Source: Warburgia ugandensis (Eukaryota; Streptophyta; Magnoliopsida; Canellales; Canellaceae). From it: DNA of 64,000 bases. This document shows, piece after piece, positions 37,108 to 48,200 of this stretch; positions within the stretch are counted from its first letter, which is position 1; each line of letters starts with the position of its first letter. The stretch is from assembly GCA_035236585.1 (NCBI GenBank), contig CP141139.1, positions 16,446,990-16,510,989 of the forward strand. The letters are read 5' to 3'. The notes below the pieces were generated by a model. That model was given only the letters and a program-made list of their open reading frames with translations, had not been told where the DNA came from and ran no database searches. The position numbers were made by a program, and so were the translations under genes.

Positions 37108-38150
37108 TCTTTAACGATGAAGATACTTCCTTGAGCAATTTTGAACTTGTTAGCAACCAAGGGAGAGCCTCCTTGCAGGTTTTGCTTGAAGAATCATTGG
37201 AGATTGTCAAAAGGCATTTTTTTAGAAAATAGTATAATATCTCTTACACATAGTACACAGCATCTTTATGAAAATATACTCTAATCAATTCCTTGGAACG
37301 TTAGAGCCCATCACCCCTGATCATTGTTACAAAAAACATTTTTTTGTAAAAAATTGCATTTTTTTTTTTTGCATTGTGAAGAACTTTAAAAGAAATTTTT
37401 TTCTTTCAATAGAACTAGTCTTTTTGGATTTGTTTCTTTTTTCATTTTAAACTCATCATTTAAGTAAAAAAAACCTATTTCTTTGACTTTTTCTCTTTTA
37501 TGACTTTACTTTGTGAATTTTCTTCAACATCTCACTCTAAGCTTCAGATCTATCTATAATCGTATAATTCGTATCTCGGTATGATGTTTCATTTTTTCTA
37601 TAAAATAGAACTTTATGATCAAGAAATTATTATTAAATAGGTTGTTATTATTTAATATTAAAATATTAAAATTTGCCATATCTTTTCCCCAACTGCTTCC
37701 CAAATTTGTTAAATCTTTTGATTTTTCCCATCTTCGAACTTTGTAACTTCTTCCATTAGTAAACCCTGGTTCCTTGGGAGAAATGTTCATTCTTAATTAT
37801 AAAGATTAATGTTATTAACTAAATCGTGATTCTCAAATGGCTACATGGGATGACATATATAGCTAGGTTAAGCATTTACCGGTGAAATCCTAATTTCTAC
37901 TCTTAACAGAGATTTCTGGTTGGTTTATCTACCATAAGGGTTAGGGTGCTCCTCATGGGTTGAAGTTCTTCATTCTTATGTCTTAATGCAAATGGACATG
38001 GTGGGTCGAGAATAATATGAAAATTTTTGAAGAGTCGGCAGATGGATTCGAAAAAAGCTCGTCCTCTGATGTTCTGTTGAAAAGGAATGGGTGAAGACAG
38101 ATTAAAAGGATGAAGGATTAGGGAGGAAAGATTATAGAGTGAAATCAAAG
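36455..38150. other. Intergenic sequence with one AT microsatellite, no gene seen
   Basis: AT-rich, holding a TA run at 37068-37104. Short frames (up to 81 codons) without signatures. The rightmost part may be the 5' end of the adjacent LINE. Confidence 0.5.
37068..37104. repeat. (TA)n microsatellite
   Basis: A 37 bp alternating AT run. Confidence 0.95.
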
Positions 38151-38414
38151 GGAGAACTAAAGGAACGGAATAAGGATGAAGGGGAATGGCAGAAAAAGAT
38201 TAACAGGAAAAGGAGAAAGAGTGGTAGTAGTTATGGAAAGGAATGAGGGAAAGTTGCAGGATTAGGAATGTGGAGAGTGTGGGTATATCCACTTCAAGTC
38301 CAGGTTTCAATGTAGAAGATGTCTGAAATCTTGGGCAAAAACTGACAAACCAACTCAGCAGGAAAGGGGAGATGGGATGGAAGGAGCAGATCTAATAGGA
38401 CAAGCTATTCACAG

Positions 38415-39080
38415 GTGAAGCCTGAAATTGAACAACCTTCTTCCTCATCAGACAACGCGGGAGATAAATTGTTTGAACAAGCGTTCGCTGGCAAATATGA
38501 ATCTGAGATAACCTCAGACTTTGCAATGATTGTGGTGCCTTCAGAGAGGGCTAAGAAAAAATTGGACTCTGCAAGAAGGGTGATTATGGGCAGAGGACTA
38601 GCGGAGAATGTGGGAAAGCTGACGTAAAAAATGGGGTGGAGAATCAATGGAATGGGACAGGAAAGGTTGATTTTTATGTCAATCTAACATCTAGGGAAGT
38701 TTTCTTTGTCCTTAACAATGAAGAAGAGGCAGCCAAGATTCTGGCCTTACTGAACTCTACAGGGGCAGCAGGACCATTTTAGTCTCTCTGTCAGTTGCAA
38801 GTATGTTAACAACATTAAATCGTCGCTTTGTTGGGCACATATTTCAGGGCTTCGACCACATGGTTGGGATGTTCAAACAGAGATTCAGGTTGCTTCCTTG
38901 TTGGGGAAGTATGTAGACGCGGATGAATCCTACATTCACTGCTTTGATTCTGAAGTTTAGGTTCTCCTTCAAGTTTTCAGCTCTAACCAGCTCAAGCGAA
39001 AGTGAAAATCCTTAGTACTATCTTCGGAGTGGACGAGGATTTCGAGTTATTCAGCAAAGTTCTACCGGAGAAAAGGACGA
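38415..39080 (+). pseudogene. ORF1 (gag-like) remnant of the L1-type LINE
   Basis: 38415-38627 encodes 70 residues including FAMIVVPSERAKKKLDSARR. Past frameshifts, FYVNLTSREVFFVLNNEEEA (about 38670-38730) and SGLRPHGWDVQTEIQVASLLGKYVDADES (38843-38930) resemble the ORF1 domain (DUF4283-like) of plant L1 elements, where a G-P-W/G-D series is typical. No zinc knuckle was found. Confidence 0.5.
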
Positions 39081-39649
39081 AGATCAGATTTTGTCGTCAA
39101 ATACATCTGGAGGATACGATGGTGTGGATAAAGAGGTGGAGCCGACAAATGTCTGTATGACTTCCAATAGGGGAAGGATTGAAAAATCGTATTGGTCAAA
39201 ATGTCGCCGCACAAGGGCCCATGGATACAGGCTCTGAATCTAGCGGGTCAGTTCATGCGAGCTGGGAAGGTCGAAGACAAGAAAGATGTTTGTAACGACT
39301 AAGCGGGTCAAGTTGAAGAGGATCAAAGAACATTTGATTCCGGACACTTTGGGTAATATTCAGATGACCGGGAAATGTAAGTCCAGAATTCAGAAGAATA
39401 CGTCCACGGAAGCATTGGATTGACCCGCTTTCCGCCTAAGCGGGTAAGCCGGAAATGGGTATTTTATCGAATGAAGAGGACTTCTTTCTTAAGATTTGTT
39501 CAGCAGTCAGAGTGGTGTTCCTGGGAGAAAACAGGGAAGCATTGGATTGTTTTGAAAAGATGGGTAGGAAGGAAATCTTCAATTTTTGGTCTATTCACAA
39601 ATTAAAAACTCAGCGTGGAGATTCACTGCGTCACTTTTCACACAAGATC

Positions 39650-42630
39650 TGCAGGAGTTTGGGGAATTCATCAATCAAACCGAGTTGATCGACACTCCAC
39701 TAACTAGTACACATGGTCAAACAAGCAAAGCCAACTAGTAATGCGCAGGTTGGATATATTTCTGCTACTGATCAGTTGGTGGGATGAATTTCCTAATGCT
39801 AGCAGTAATCTATCAAAAGGGATCATCCGATCACTATGCCATTGTTCTTTACTAGAACGCGACAGCTGGGGACCCAAACCATTCAGGTTTGAGGAAACTT
39901 GGCTTGTGGAGAAAGATTTCATCCCCATGGTTAAAGAATGGTGGCAAAAGAATGAATTTGGGGGATCTACTTCTACAAATCTTGCTCTGAAACTTAAGAA
40001 GCTAAAAGGGTGATTGGAAAGTGGGCGAAGAATTTGAATAAAAATCAGAAAATACGGAAGAATCAACTGCAAATATGATGGGGGGGGCTGCAGAGCAAAG
40101 AAGAAATTGATGGTCTTTCTGACGAGGAACTTTGTAATGAGGCTTTAATGCACAAGAAGATTGAAATCGTTGACCTGGCTGATGAGATCCAATGATCTCA
40201 AAGAGCGATAGTCAAATGGTTGAGATTAGGTGACCAAAAATCAAAGTACTTTCATATGATAGCGTCCATGAGAAAAACTAAGAACTTCATATCTTCACTA
40301 GCGTTGAACGTGGGTTTGGGCGTGGGTGGGTTGGGGTGTGGTTGTGGAAGATCCTGACAGAATCTCTGGTGAAGTGATCAGGTATTTATCTCAGCTTTAT
40401 TCTTCGGAACCCATTGATCTAGCCATTCCTCAATCGTTGAATTTTGCTTGCGGAGCTGAAGATGATAGAATCTTATTTGAAGCTCCATTCACAGACAGAC
40501 TTTTTTAATGCTGTGATCGAGAGTGTGATGCTGCTTCTGGTTCAGATGGTTTTACCATGAAATTTTTGGTTAAATCTTCGGAATTTAGTGCACTGGATGT
40601 GCACAGTTTCATAAGGGAATTTCATGCTACCAGTTCAATTGAGCGACATATGGCGGCCTAATTTTTACTCCTTATTCCTTAGAAGTCAGGGGAGATTGGT
40701 AGTTATATCTAATAGACTGAAGAGGGTGGTTGGAAGTTTCATTTTTGCTAAGCAATTAGCCTTTGTGCTTCAAAGACCGACCCTAGATGTAGTTCCGATT
40801 GCTTCAGTATGCATCCATTTCCACAACAAATCCAAGGAAGGAGGTTTCTTGCTGAAACTTGACATTGAGAAGGTATACAATAGAATTGAATGGAGAGTAA
40901 ATGATCACGTACTTAGACACATGGGAATCTCTGATAAGGGGAGAGGGTGGATACATGCTTGCCTTTCATCTGCCAGATTTTCTGTACTGTTCAAACGGTG
41001 CTCCAAAAGGTCTTTTCCACAGCTACAGGGGACTTTGGTGCAAGAGATTTTTACTGCTAAACGGTCCTCCAAAAGGCAAGCTGATGCTCTTTCACCTTAT
41101 CTATTCACTTTGGTGGAAGAGCTTTTTACTGAATGCATAAAGTAGCGGGAGCTAAGGAATTCAAATTGCTCCGAAGTGCAGGTCACAGAACTACAATATG
41201 CTGATGACAATCTCATCCTATCTGAACCTGAACCTAACTTTCATTTTAAGATCAGGGTGATGTTGGGTACCTTTGAGATGATGAATAGACAGAGTAATTC
41301 TGTAGAAATCTATATTGATGGGTGTTAAAATTCCCACACAGGTGCCTCATTACCAAGCTAGATATTTAAATTGCAGATCATCTGATCTTCCCGCAATTAT
41401 CTTATTCTACCACTTTCTATTAATTGACCACTACTGAGATTATGGAGTCTCATCATTTAGAAGTTTCAAATTAAATTGGCAGGGTGAAAGAGAGCTTTTT
41501 TATCTGTAGGGGGAAGGATTACACTCCTGAAATCCGCATTGGCTTCGATGCCTTCATATTTCATGTTGATCTACAAGTGCCCGAGCAGTGTCATAGAGGA
41601 GTTAGAGAAGATGAAGAGAAAGTTCACATGGGAAGATGCTGAAGAAAAAAAGAAGATTCATTTAGTGAATTCCAATCAGGTCTGCAGACCACAAAAGGAG
41701 GTAGGGCTTGGCATAAAAATCTTCAGCTTATGAATAAAGCCTTGATGTGGAAGTGGCTTTGGAGATTCCATGATGAGAGAAGAGGGCCTCTGGAAATAGA
41801 TCATTAAAGCAAAATATGGAAATGCAGAGCCTTAGGTACTGACCAAGGAAAAAATTCTTAAATGGTCAAGAATTTGGAAGGATTATCTGCCAGGAGATTG
41901 ATTAATTTTATAGTGAAAACTATAATAACTGTTTTTTGGAGAAACATGCTAGTTTCTGGCATGACCCTTGGATTGAGAACAGGTTCTTGAAGAGAGAATT
42001 AAAGAGGGTGTACAGGATCTCAAAAAAAAAAATCGGTAGATTGGGAGATCTGTATTCTGTTTCGAACGGAGAGATATCATGGGATGTGAAACCATTTCGG
42101 GAGCTTTATTCTTTTGAAGAATCAGAGATGGAGGCTTTCAAGGCTTTGCTGAAAAAGAAGCATACAAATCCAGAAAGAAGTGATAAATTCTGCCGGAAGC
42201 CCAACACTAGCGGATCGTTCTCTGTGAAATCTGCAGTTCATTCAACAAGGGAAAAGTTTGAAAGGTGCCAGTTCTACAACTTCATCTGTAAGTCTTCGAC
42301 TCCAGCGAGGATACAAGCTTACCTGTGGATTCTGGCACCGGGGATACCATTTGCGTTTGAAATTTTACAAAGGAAACGGTGGTTTGGTCCTTGTAGGCGT
42401 TGGTTTTGTCTTATCATATAGAAACAGTGGAAAACACTTTCTTCCACTGTCCGATTATCACTCTGATTTGGCAACCGATGCTGCATGAATTCCAAATGTT
42501 GTGGAAATTCACAGCTTCTGCTGTAAAGTGGGGAATCTGGACCGAAAGTAATCAAAGGTGCTTCAACGGCAAATTAAACCGAATGCAGAGAGTATATGAG
42601 AAAGCTATCAATTTGGCTATTTTCAAGTAA
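39650..42630 (+). pseudogene. ORF2 remnant of the L1-type LINE (endonuclease tail, reverse transcriptase, zf-RVT)
   Basis: Read across several frames. The endonuclease C-terminal region appears near 39660 (EFINQTELIDTPL) and 39780-40010 (SDHYAIV-type segment). The reverse transcriptase is best in 40624-41145: SNRLKRVVGS, QLAFVLQRPTLDV, KLDIEKVYNRIEW, HMGISDKGRGWIHACLSSARFSV. The YADD box is intact at 41197-41208. 41539-41733 matches the segment after the polymerase (EELEKMKRKFTW, EEKKKIHLV). 41936-42421 carries FWHDPWIENRF and the zf-RVT region (SGSFSVKSA, STPARIQAYLWI), ending ETVENTFFHCPI at about 42430. Catalytic residues of motif A and YADD survive, but no continuous frame does. Confidence 0.85.
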
Positions 42631-42725
42631 GCAAACAGAAAAATATTCAGTTGAATCACTGAGGAAACCATTGGAAGGAAATGGATTGAGGCACGTAAGA
42701 GCAAAATTAAAAATAAAATAAAAAA

Positions 42726-44030
42726 TCCAAAATGGGATCCCCCTCCTCCCTTACCTTCGCTTCGAAGGAAATGGAGCACGTCTTGTAGAGAGGGTAATTC
42801 ACTTCCATTGATGAGAAATGATGAAGTTCCGCATTCCATGGCTCCCTTTCATACATTAAAATACAAGCTAACAAAAAAAGTAATAATCTTCTAGGAATGA
42901 ATTCCAAAATCTAGATTCTTCTGTAGAAGAGTCAAAACACCACGAAAAAGTTTGTCCACCCATCTCCACTCAGCCTCACATGTGCCTTGGATTCACCCTG
43001 CACATGTCTATGGCTTGACTTTTGTTTAAGAGTAGGTTATCATCCTGGCTAATGACTTCAGCAGCTCTCTTTCACACTGGAATGTGTTTTCTATTATTTG
43101 TTTTGGGCAGATAACTTGTAGCAAACCTTTAGAAGGATCTCTTCCTCTACTTCTTCCTTATTTTAGTCCATGTGATGCTGCCCCATCACAATTATTGTTT
43201 ATGAAAATGATACTGGGACCGGGTTCTTTTGGTTATAACCCCATTCACCTGCCTCAGGCAGTCCTGTGTATTTGACCCCTTGATCAATAGAAACAACAAA
43301 ATGCCAAGACTGTAATTAGTGGAGAAGAATTTTGGGGCATGGCCTATATAAGACATACCTCGGCGGATGAACGGCTTAGATTGTCAGAAACATGGGTCCC
43401 ACTTGTACTTTTAGCTGCCCTCTCTAAACCCTGTGCTTTTTGGTCAGAGGAAGGTGGAAAACTACCCAACTTGGTATTCACATTCTAGATGGTGGCATGA
43501 ACATTGTCGTTGTGTTTGCTACTTTGCTGTTGACTTTGACCGGCAATCGGTTCCTTGTTAACAGAAATCCCCTCAAACACAGAGCTTGGAAAATTCGAGT
43601 GGCAGTCAGAAGATTTTCCGGCAAGAAATGTAGTGTTTTTCACATCCAAAGTTGAATCTAATATTTAACTTTCTCAACTATTTATCGGTGGGTTTATCTG
43701 GAATTTGAAGTTTTCACCAGTGGGCTCTGGGTTATATGTTGGTATTTTAATGGAGTCCAACTAAGCATCGAGAAATAAATATTTAATAAGAGATAGCAGC
43801 ATGGCTTCTTCCCCAATGGAAACCATGGCTTGCAGACGGTTCCATTGGGAATTTTTATATTGAATTTGAACTCACAAAATCAACACCTATTTCCAAAATG
43901 ATTTACCAAACCGAAACCCCGCGTACTTCCACTCATAATTCGCCAATTTTCCCATCGCCCTTCCTGAAATTTGGGAATATTTGCTTGCCAAATGCCAATT
44001 TATTCTGAACATCGCAACTCTGACTTGATC
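42726..44030. other. Spacer between the LINE and the CRK promoter
   Basis: A TATATAAG box at about 43346 is followed by no convincing gene. The frame at 43440-43655 begins at TTG and shows one hydrophobic stretch but no family signature. Possibly distal promoter of CRK. Confidence 0.4.
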
Positions 44031-44112
44031 ATTCAACATTTCCACCAGGTTGACACCGATCATATGGGCCCGGCCCCAAAGTCAGACCCCGAATCGACGG
44101 CTCTACAGTAGA

Positions 44113-44121
44113 ACACGTGGC
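44113..44121. promoter_or_regulatory. ABRE/G-box like element upstream of CRK
   Basis: ACACGTGGC, the core of abscisic-acid response elements bound by bZIP factors, lies about 550 bp before the CRK start codon. Function is inferred from the motif alone. Confidence 0.5.
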
Positions 44122-44262
44122 AAGGGGGGGTGGGGGGGTGGGGAGAGAGAAGATCCGAAATTGATAGTTGGGATAATATTTTTTCAAAGTAAAGAAAATA
44201 AAGAAAAGAAAAGTAAACATGAGAAAGTGCGAAGACAGAGACTGGTGGAAGAAGAGGCAGAT

Positions 44263-44264
<2 letters not shown>

Positions 44265-44316
<52 letters not shown>
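44265..44316. repeat. (GA)n tract in the CRK promoter or 5' UTR
   Basis: A 52 bp GA run 355 bp upstream of the start codon. Such tracts can bind plant GAGA-binding BPC factors and are common near transcription starts. Confidence 0.9.
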
Positions 44317-44318
<2 letters not shown>

Positions 44319-44617
44319 GAGTACGGGAACAGCAGAAGGGAGACGGAGAATACGTAGCGGCATCTGCTACTGCCCAACCCGAAACTTGCGCACGCTCTGA
44401 GTTTGTTTCTGGTCGTCGAATTTTTTGGTTTGTAGGCTGCCTGTGCGGGACTGACATTTGCCCACGAAATCGAAACTCCCGTATCTTTTACCAGTCTCTT
44501 TCGCTCTCCAGCCTTCATTTTGATTTGTTCTCTCTTTTTTGACGTTGTCTCCGCGCGAATCCCCCTCTTGGTTCTCCCTCGCATAGGCTAGATTTTCCAA
44601 GATCCGCACGATCGCCG

Positions 44618-44632
44618 ATGCGTCTTCATTGA
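44618..44632 (+). promoter_or_regulatory. Short upstream ORF in the CRK leader
   Basis: ATG CGT CTT CAT TGA, a four-codon frame ending 39 bases before the main ATG. Its start context is poor (C at -3, C at +4), so leaky scanning to the main ATG is likely. It matters only if the transcript begins upstream of it. Confidence 0.45.
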
Positions 44633-44671
44633 CCGATTCGATCGCCACCGTCCGACAGGTCGTAGCAAGCG

Positions 44672-45208
44672 ATGGGCCTCTGCTACGGCAAGAACATTTC
44701 CGTCGCCGAGGATGTGGCCCCTGCAGATCCCGCTCGTCAGTCTCCGGCGCTGTCGGCGAACGGTGCTGTGAGTAAGTCGTCGGCCAAGAACACGCCGGCG
44801 CACTCATCTGCCAACAGTCCGTGGCCGAGTCCGTACCCCCATGGAACGAGTCCGCACCCCAATTTGTCGCCGTTACCGGCTGGAGTGTCGCCGTCGCCGG
44901 CTAGGTCGACGCCGAGGAGGTTCTTCCGCCGGCCGTTCCCCCCGCCGTCTCCGGCGAAGCATATAAAGGCGTCGCTTATGAAGAGGCAGGGGCCGTCGAA
45001 GCCCAAGGAGGGACCGATTCCGGAGGATGGCAGTGAGGTGGAAAGGCCGCTTGATAAGAGTTTTGGGTATGGAAAGAATTTCGCGGCCAAGTATGAATTG
45101 GGGAAGGAAGTTGGGCGGGGCCATTTTGGCCATACTTGCTCTGCCAGAGCTAAGAAGGGAGAGATCAAGGGACAGTTTGTTGCTGTTAAGATTATATCCA
45201 AAGCTAAG
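44672..45208 (+). CDS. CRK: CRK exon 1
   Basis: 179 codons, phase 0 end (SKAK). GC-rich compared with the rest. The start ATG has G at -3 and G at +4. A stronger-looking donor (GTATGT) lies 8 bases further but would break the frame into exon 2. Confidence 0.95.
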
Positions 45209-48200
45209 GTTCGTCGGTATGTCTTCATATTTTTTATTTTTTGGTTTCTAGGATCTGGAATTGAGGTGCTTCTTGCCGATTTTTTCTTGTTTCCGTGAAG
45301 TGGTTTTTGCTTGGATCCAAGTTGGTTGGTAAGGTATCTGAGCCCAATCTATACTCTGGAGTTTACTGATCTTAGCTGATCTGGAAAGAGTCAGTTTTTA
45401 ATTCATAGATTATAATTTAGCTCGCAACTTTCTATGAACTACGTTGAATTTAGGGCATTCACATCTTGAAAAGATGAACTTTGATGGGGATCTGAGGTCT
45501 TGTTGCAACTTTAGTTGTAGTTTTTGTGATGCTCTTGTAGGAATCAGCGGAGTGTGTTAATTACCTACTTTGTACGAGCTGTGTTCCTTCGAATTTAGTA
45601 GTATGGAAACGCTTATCTTAGAAACTCAACTTATCCCTTCCTTCAACACCCTCTGCATGGTCCTGATCTTGTACATAAATTTCTGAATTCTAGTAAGGAA
45701 AAAATTCATTTCCTTGTTCTCCAACATCCTGTTGGGATATTTTCATCGGCAGTACCGTCTTATGCTCTTTTGAGATGGATTTTGTGATAGCATCTGTTGA
45801 GATGTTGAGCTATATATATCATGGCATGATCTGATTTCATCCCTGCTTCTCAGAAGAAAGATAAGGATGGTAATGGTGCTGGTAGGGCCCACTTTGATGA
45901 TAGTTAGCCTGTTGTCATTGCAAATTCTATCCTTTCCTCACTAATTTCGGTTGTGGGACTGATTTCCAAGTGTTGGCTGCAGTAATGACTTGCGTTATAG
46001 CTGTTTGGGGTGATTGGACGTTGCCATTGATAAGTCAATTTAGGGGTTGTAACCTTTGATTTATTTTTCCTTGATATACTTTGCTAACTGTTCATATATA
46101 GGCTGTAAATGAGTGGTTGAGAAAATTTGGAAGAAACAACACAAAAATGTTCATGAAACTGTGGGAAAAGACATCTTGTGGCCAATAGATTGGTGCCTGT
46201 GGGGCATATACTGCATCAAAGAGCAATCAGTGGCGCGAAATTCTGGATCAACAGTGTGGCAAATCTTCTACTTCTCTTTTATGATATTTTTCCGCAGAAC
46301 AATATGCGTGGAGCGTGCAGAAGCCATGTGGTTTCTTTGATTGGATGGACCAAGCAATGTCTAGGATGTCAAAAGTGGTCTCAGAAACTTTTGAAGGTTT
46401 CACTGTTTGTTTTCATGTCTACAACTATAATTGATGAACCTAAAACAGGGGATGCTGTTTTACCTTTCTTGTTGTCTGATGCTTTCTTCCTATGCTATGG
46501 CCTACTACGAGGAGGATTTATCATATGATCATTGGAAAATGTTACCTCTGATCGCCAGAAAGCTTGTTGGGAGCTTTGTTTCATAACGAGGCATGCGGAT
46601 TAAAAAGTGGGATGGGTGAAAGAAGTCCTATTAGGTAGCGAATAATGTTGTAAATAATATCAACCATAAATCTTAAATAATGTGGTGAACTGGGCAGTGG
46701 AGAACTTTGAAGAGGAATCAAAAGCGGCCTTTCACAAAAATAATTATTCAGAAAAGTTGAGCATTGACTTGAAGAGTCGTTATCCAATGGTTGCAGTGTT
46801 TGGACTGTAGCAGTTGGAACAAGTATGTTTTCAATTGAACTTAGGTTTGAAGCTTCAGCTCCTTAGAGAGGTGCATATGACTAGACATTTATTGTGCCAC
46901 AGATTGGTAAGATTAGAACCCTAGTCTAGATGGGCCCTACAACCAACTGGGGTCAATTAAGAAGAACTCTTTTTGTGTGAGCTTAGGCAATCTGGGTATG
47001 CCAGGTGTTGAAGGCCTATTCAAGGACCGTGAGGGGATGATGCGCTTGTCATGTTCTTGGCTGTTGAGGGTAGTTGACTGCAACAAGACTAAGGTTATGG
47101 CTCTTAGTTTGGAGGTCAATCTTTAGGAGCAGTTGCTGGTCTAGCAAGCTCATAGTTGAAGTGGATTTACATAATGTTATCTGATGGATGCAACATAGAA
47201 GATCTTTTCTTGGATGTTCATTGATCTGATTAAGGAGGTTTTGTTCCATGTTTTCTTTCCAACATATATGAAGGTCAACATACCCTGAGGCAGATAAGCT
47301 TACTAAGGATGGAGTTGGCAAACACTCATTGCATTTGGCTAGCATATTCTCGTCTATCTTTGTTTTATTGAGTTGATTTAGCTTGGTAACACCTCGCTTT
47401 TGAGTGATTGTTCTCTTTTCAGTAAAGTGGTTAGTTATATCAAAGAATGAAAATTTGGAATTTATAAGTAAACAAGCCTAAGATAGCCCAAATGACCAAA
47501 ATCTTGGTTTCAAACAACATCTTACCCACCAGAATAAAGAAAAAAAGAAAAATAAAAGCCAGCGAGTGTGTGCATGCGTGCACACACACATACATATTTT
47601 AAAATATTGGAATTATGCCTTTGTAGATAATGATACTTTGATCCATCTCTAGCATTTTCTCCCCTGTATTCGTAGTTTTCTGAAATAGTAAAAATGTTGT
47701 AACTTTCAGAAAGAAACCAAACAGAAGGTGGTGGAAGTGAAACTTTCATTTCCTATATCATTTGATATGTAACTATATTTATGGTTTGGCCATGCTCTAT
47801 GGATCAGAGTATTGGGCAGTTAAGGAACATCATACTCATAGGATGAGTGTAGCAGAAATGAGGATGTTGAGATGGATGAGTGGTAAGACAAGAAAGGATA
47901 GAATTAGAAATGAAAATATTAGAGGAAATTTGGGGATAACACCAATAGGTAACAAGGTGAGGGAGATTAGACTTAGATGGTTTAGACATGTTCAAAGGAG
48001 ACCAACAACGGCACTAGTTAGAAGGAGTGAGGCAATACAAGTTGAAGGTTCTAAAAGGGAAAGGGGAAGGCCCAAAAGAACGTGAATAGAAGTGGTGAGG
48101 AAAGATTTACAAACTTTGGGACTAAATGAAGCCATGGTATTTAATAGAGTGGAATGGAGGAATAAGATTCATGTGGCCGACCCCTAATTGGGATAAGGTC

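Larger units (their letters stand above)
38150..42725 (+). mobile_element. Decayed L1-type LINE
   Basis: ORF1-like and ORF2-like remnants occur in order on the plus strand, ending in an A-rich stretch near 42705-42722. Most of the N-terminal endonuclease is missing. Stops and frameshifts occur throughout, so it is not active. Exact ends and target-site duplications could not be fixed. Confidence 0.7.

Noticed and set aside
43340-43655. TATATAAG box followed by a 71-codon frame as a possible small gene
   Set aside because: The frame begins at TTG, not ATG, and has no recognisable family; the TATA-like box alone is weak.
44737-45228. 163-codon minus-strand frame over CRK exon 1
   Set aside because: Shadow of the GC-rich exon; the plus strand carries the conserved kinase N-terminus.
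46113-46528. Overlapping 75- and 116-codon frames in CRK intron 1
   Set aside because: No family signature, inconsistent frames, located within a well-defined intron.
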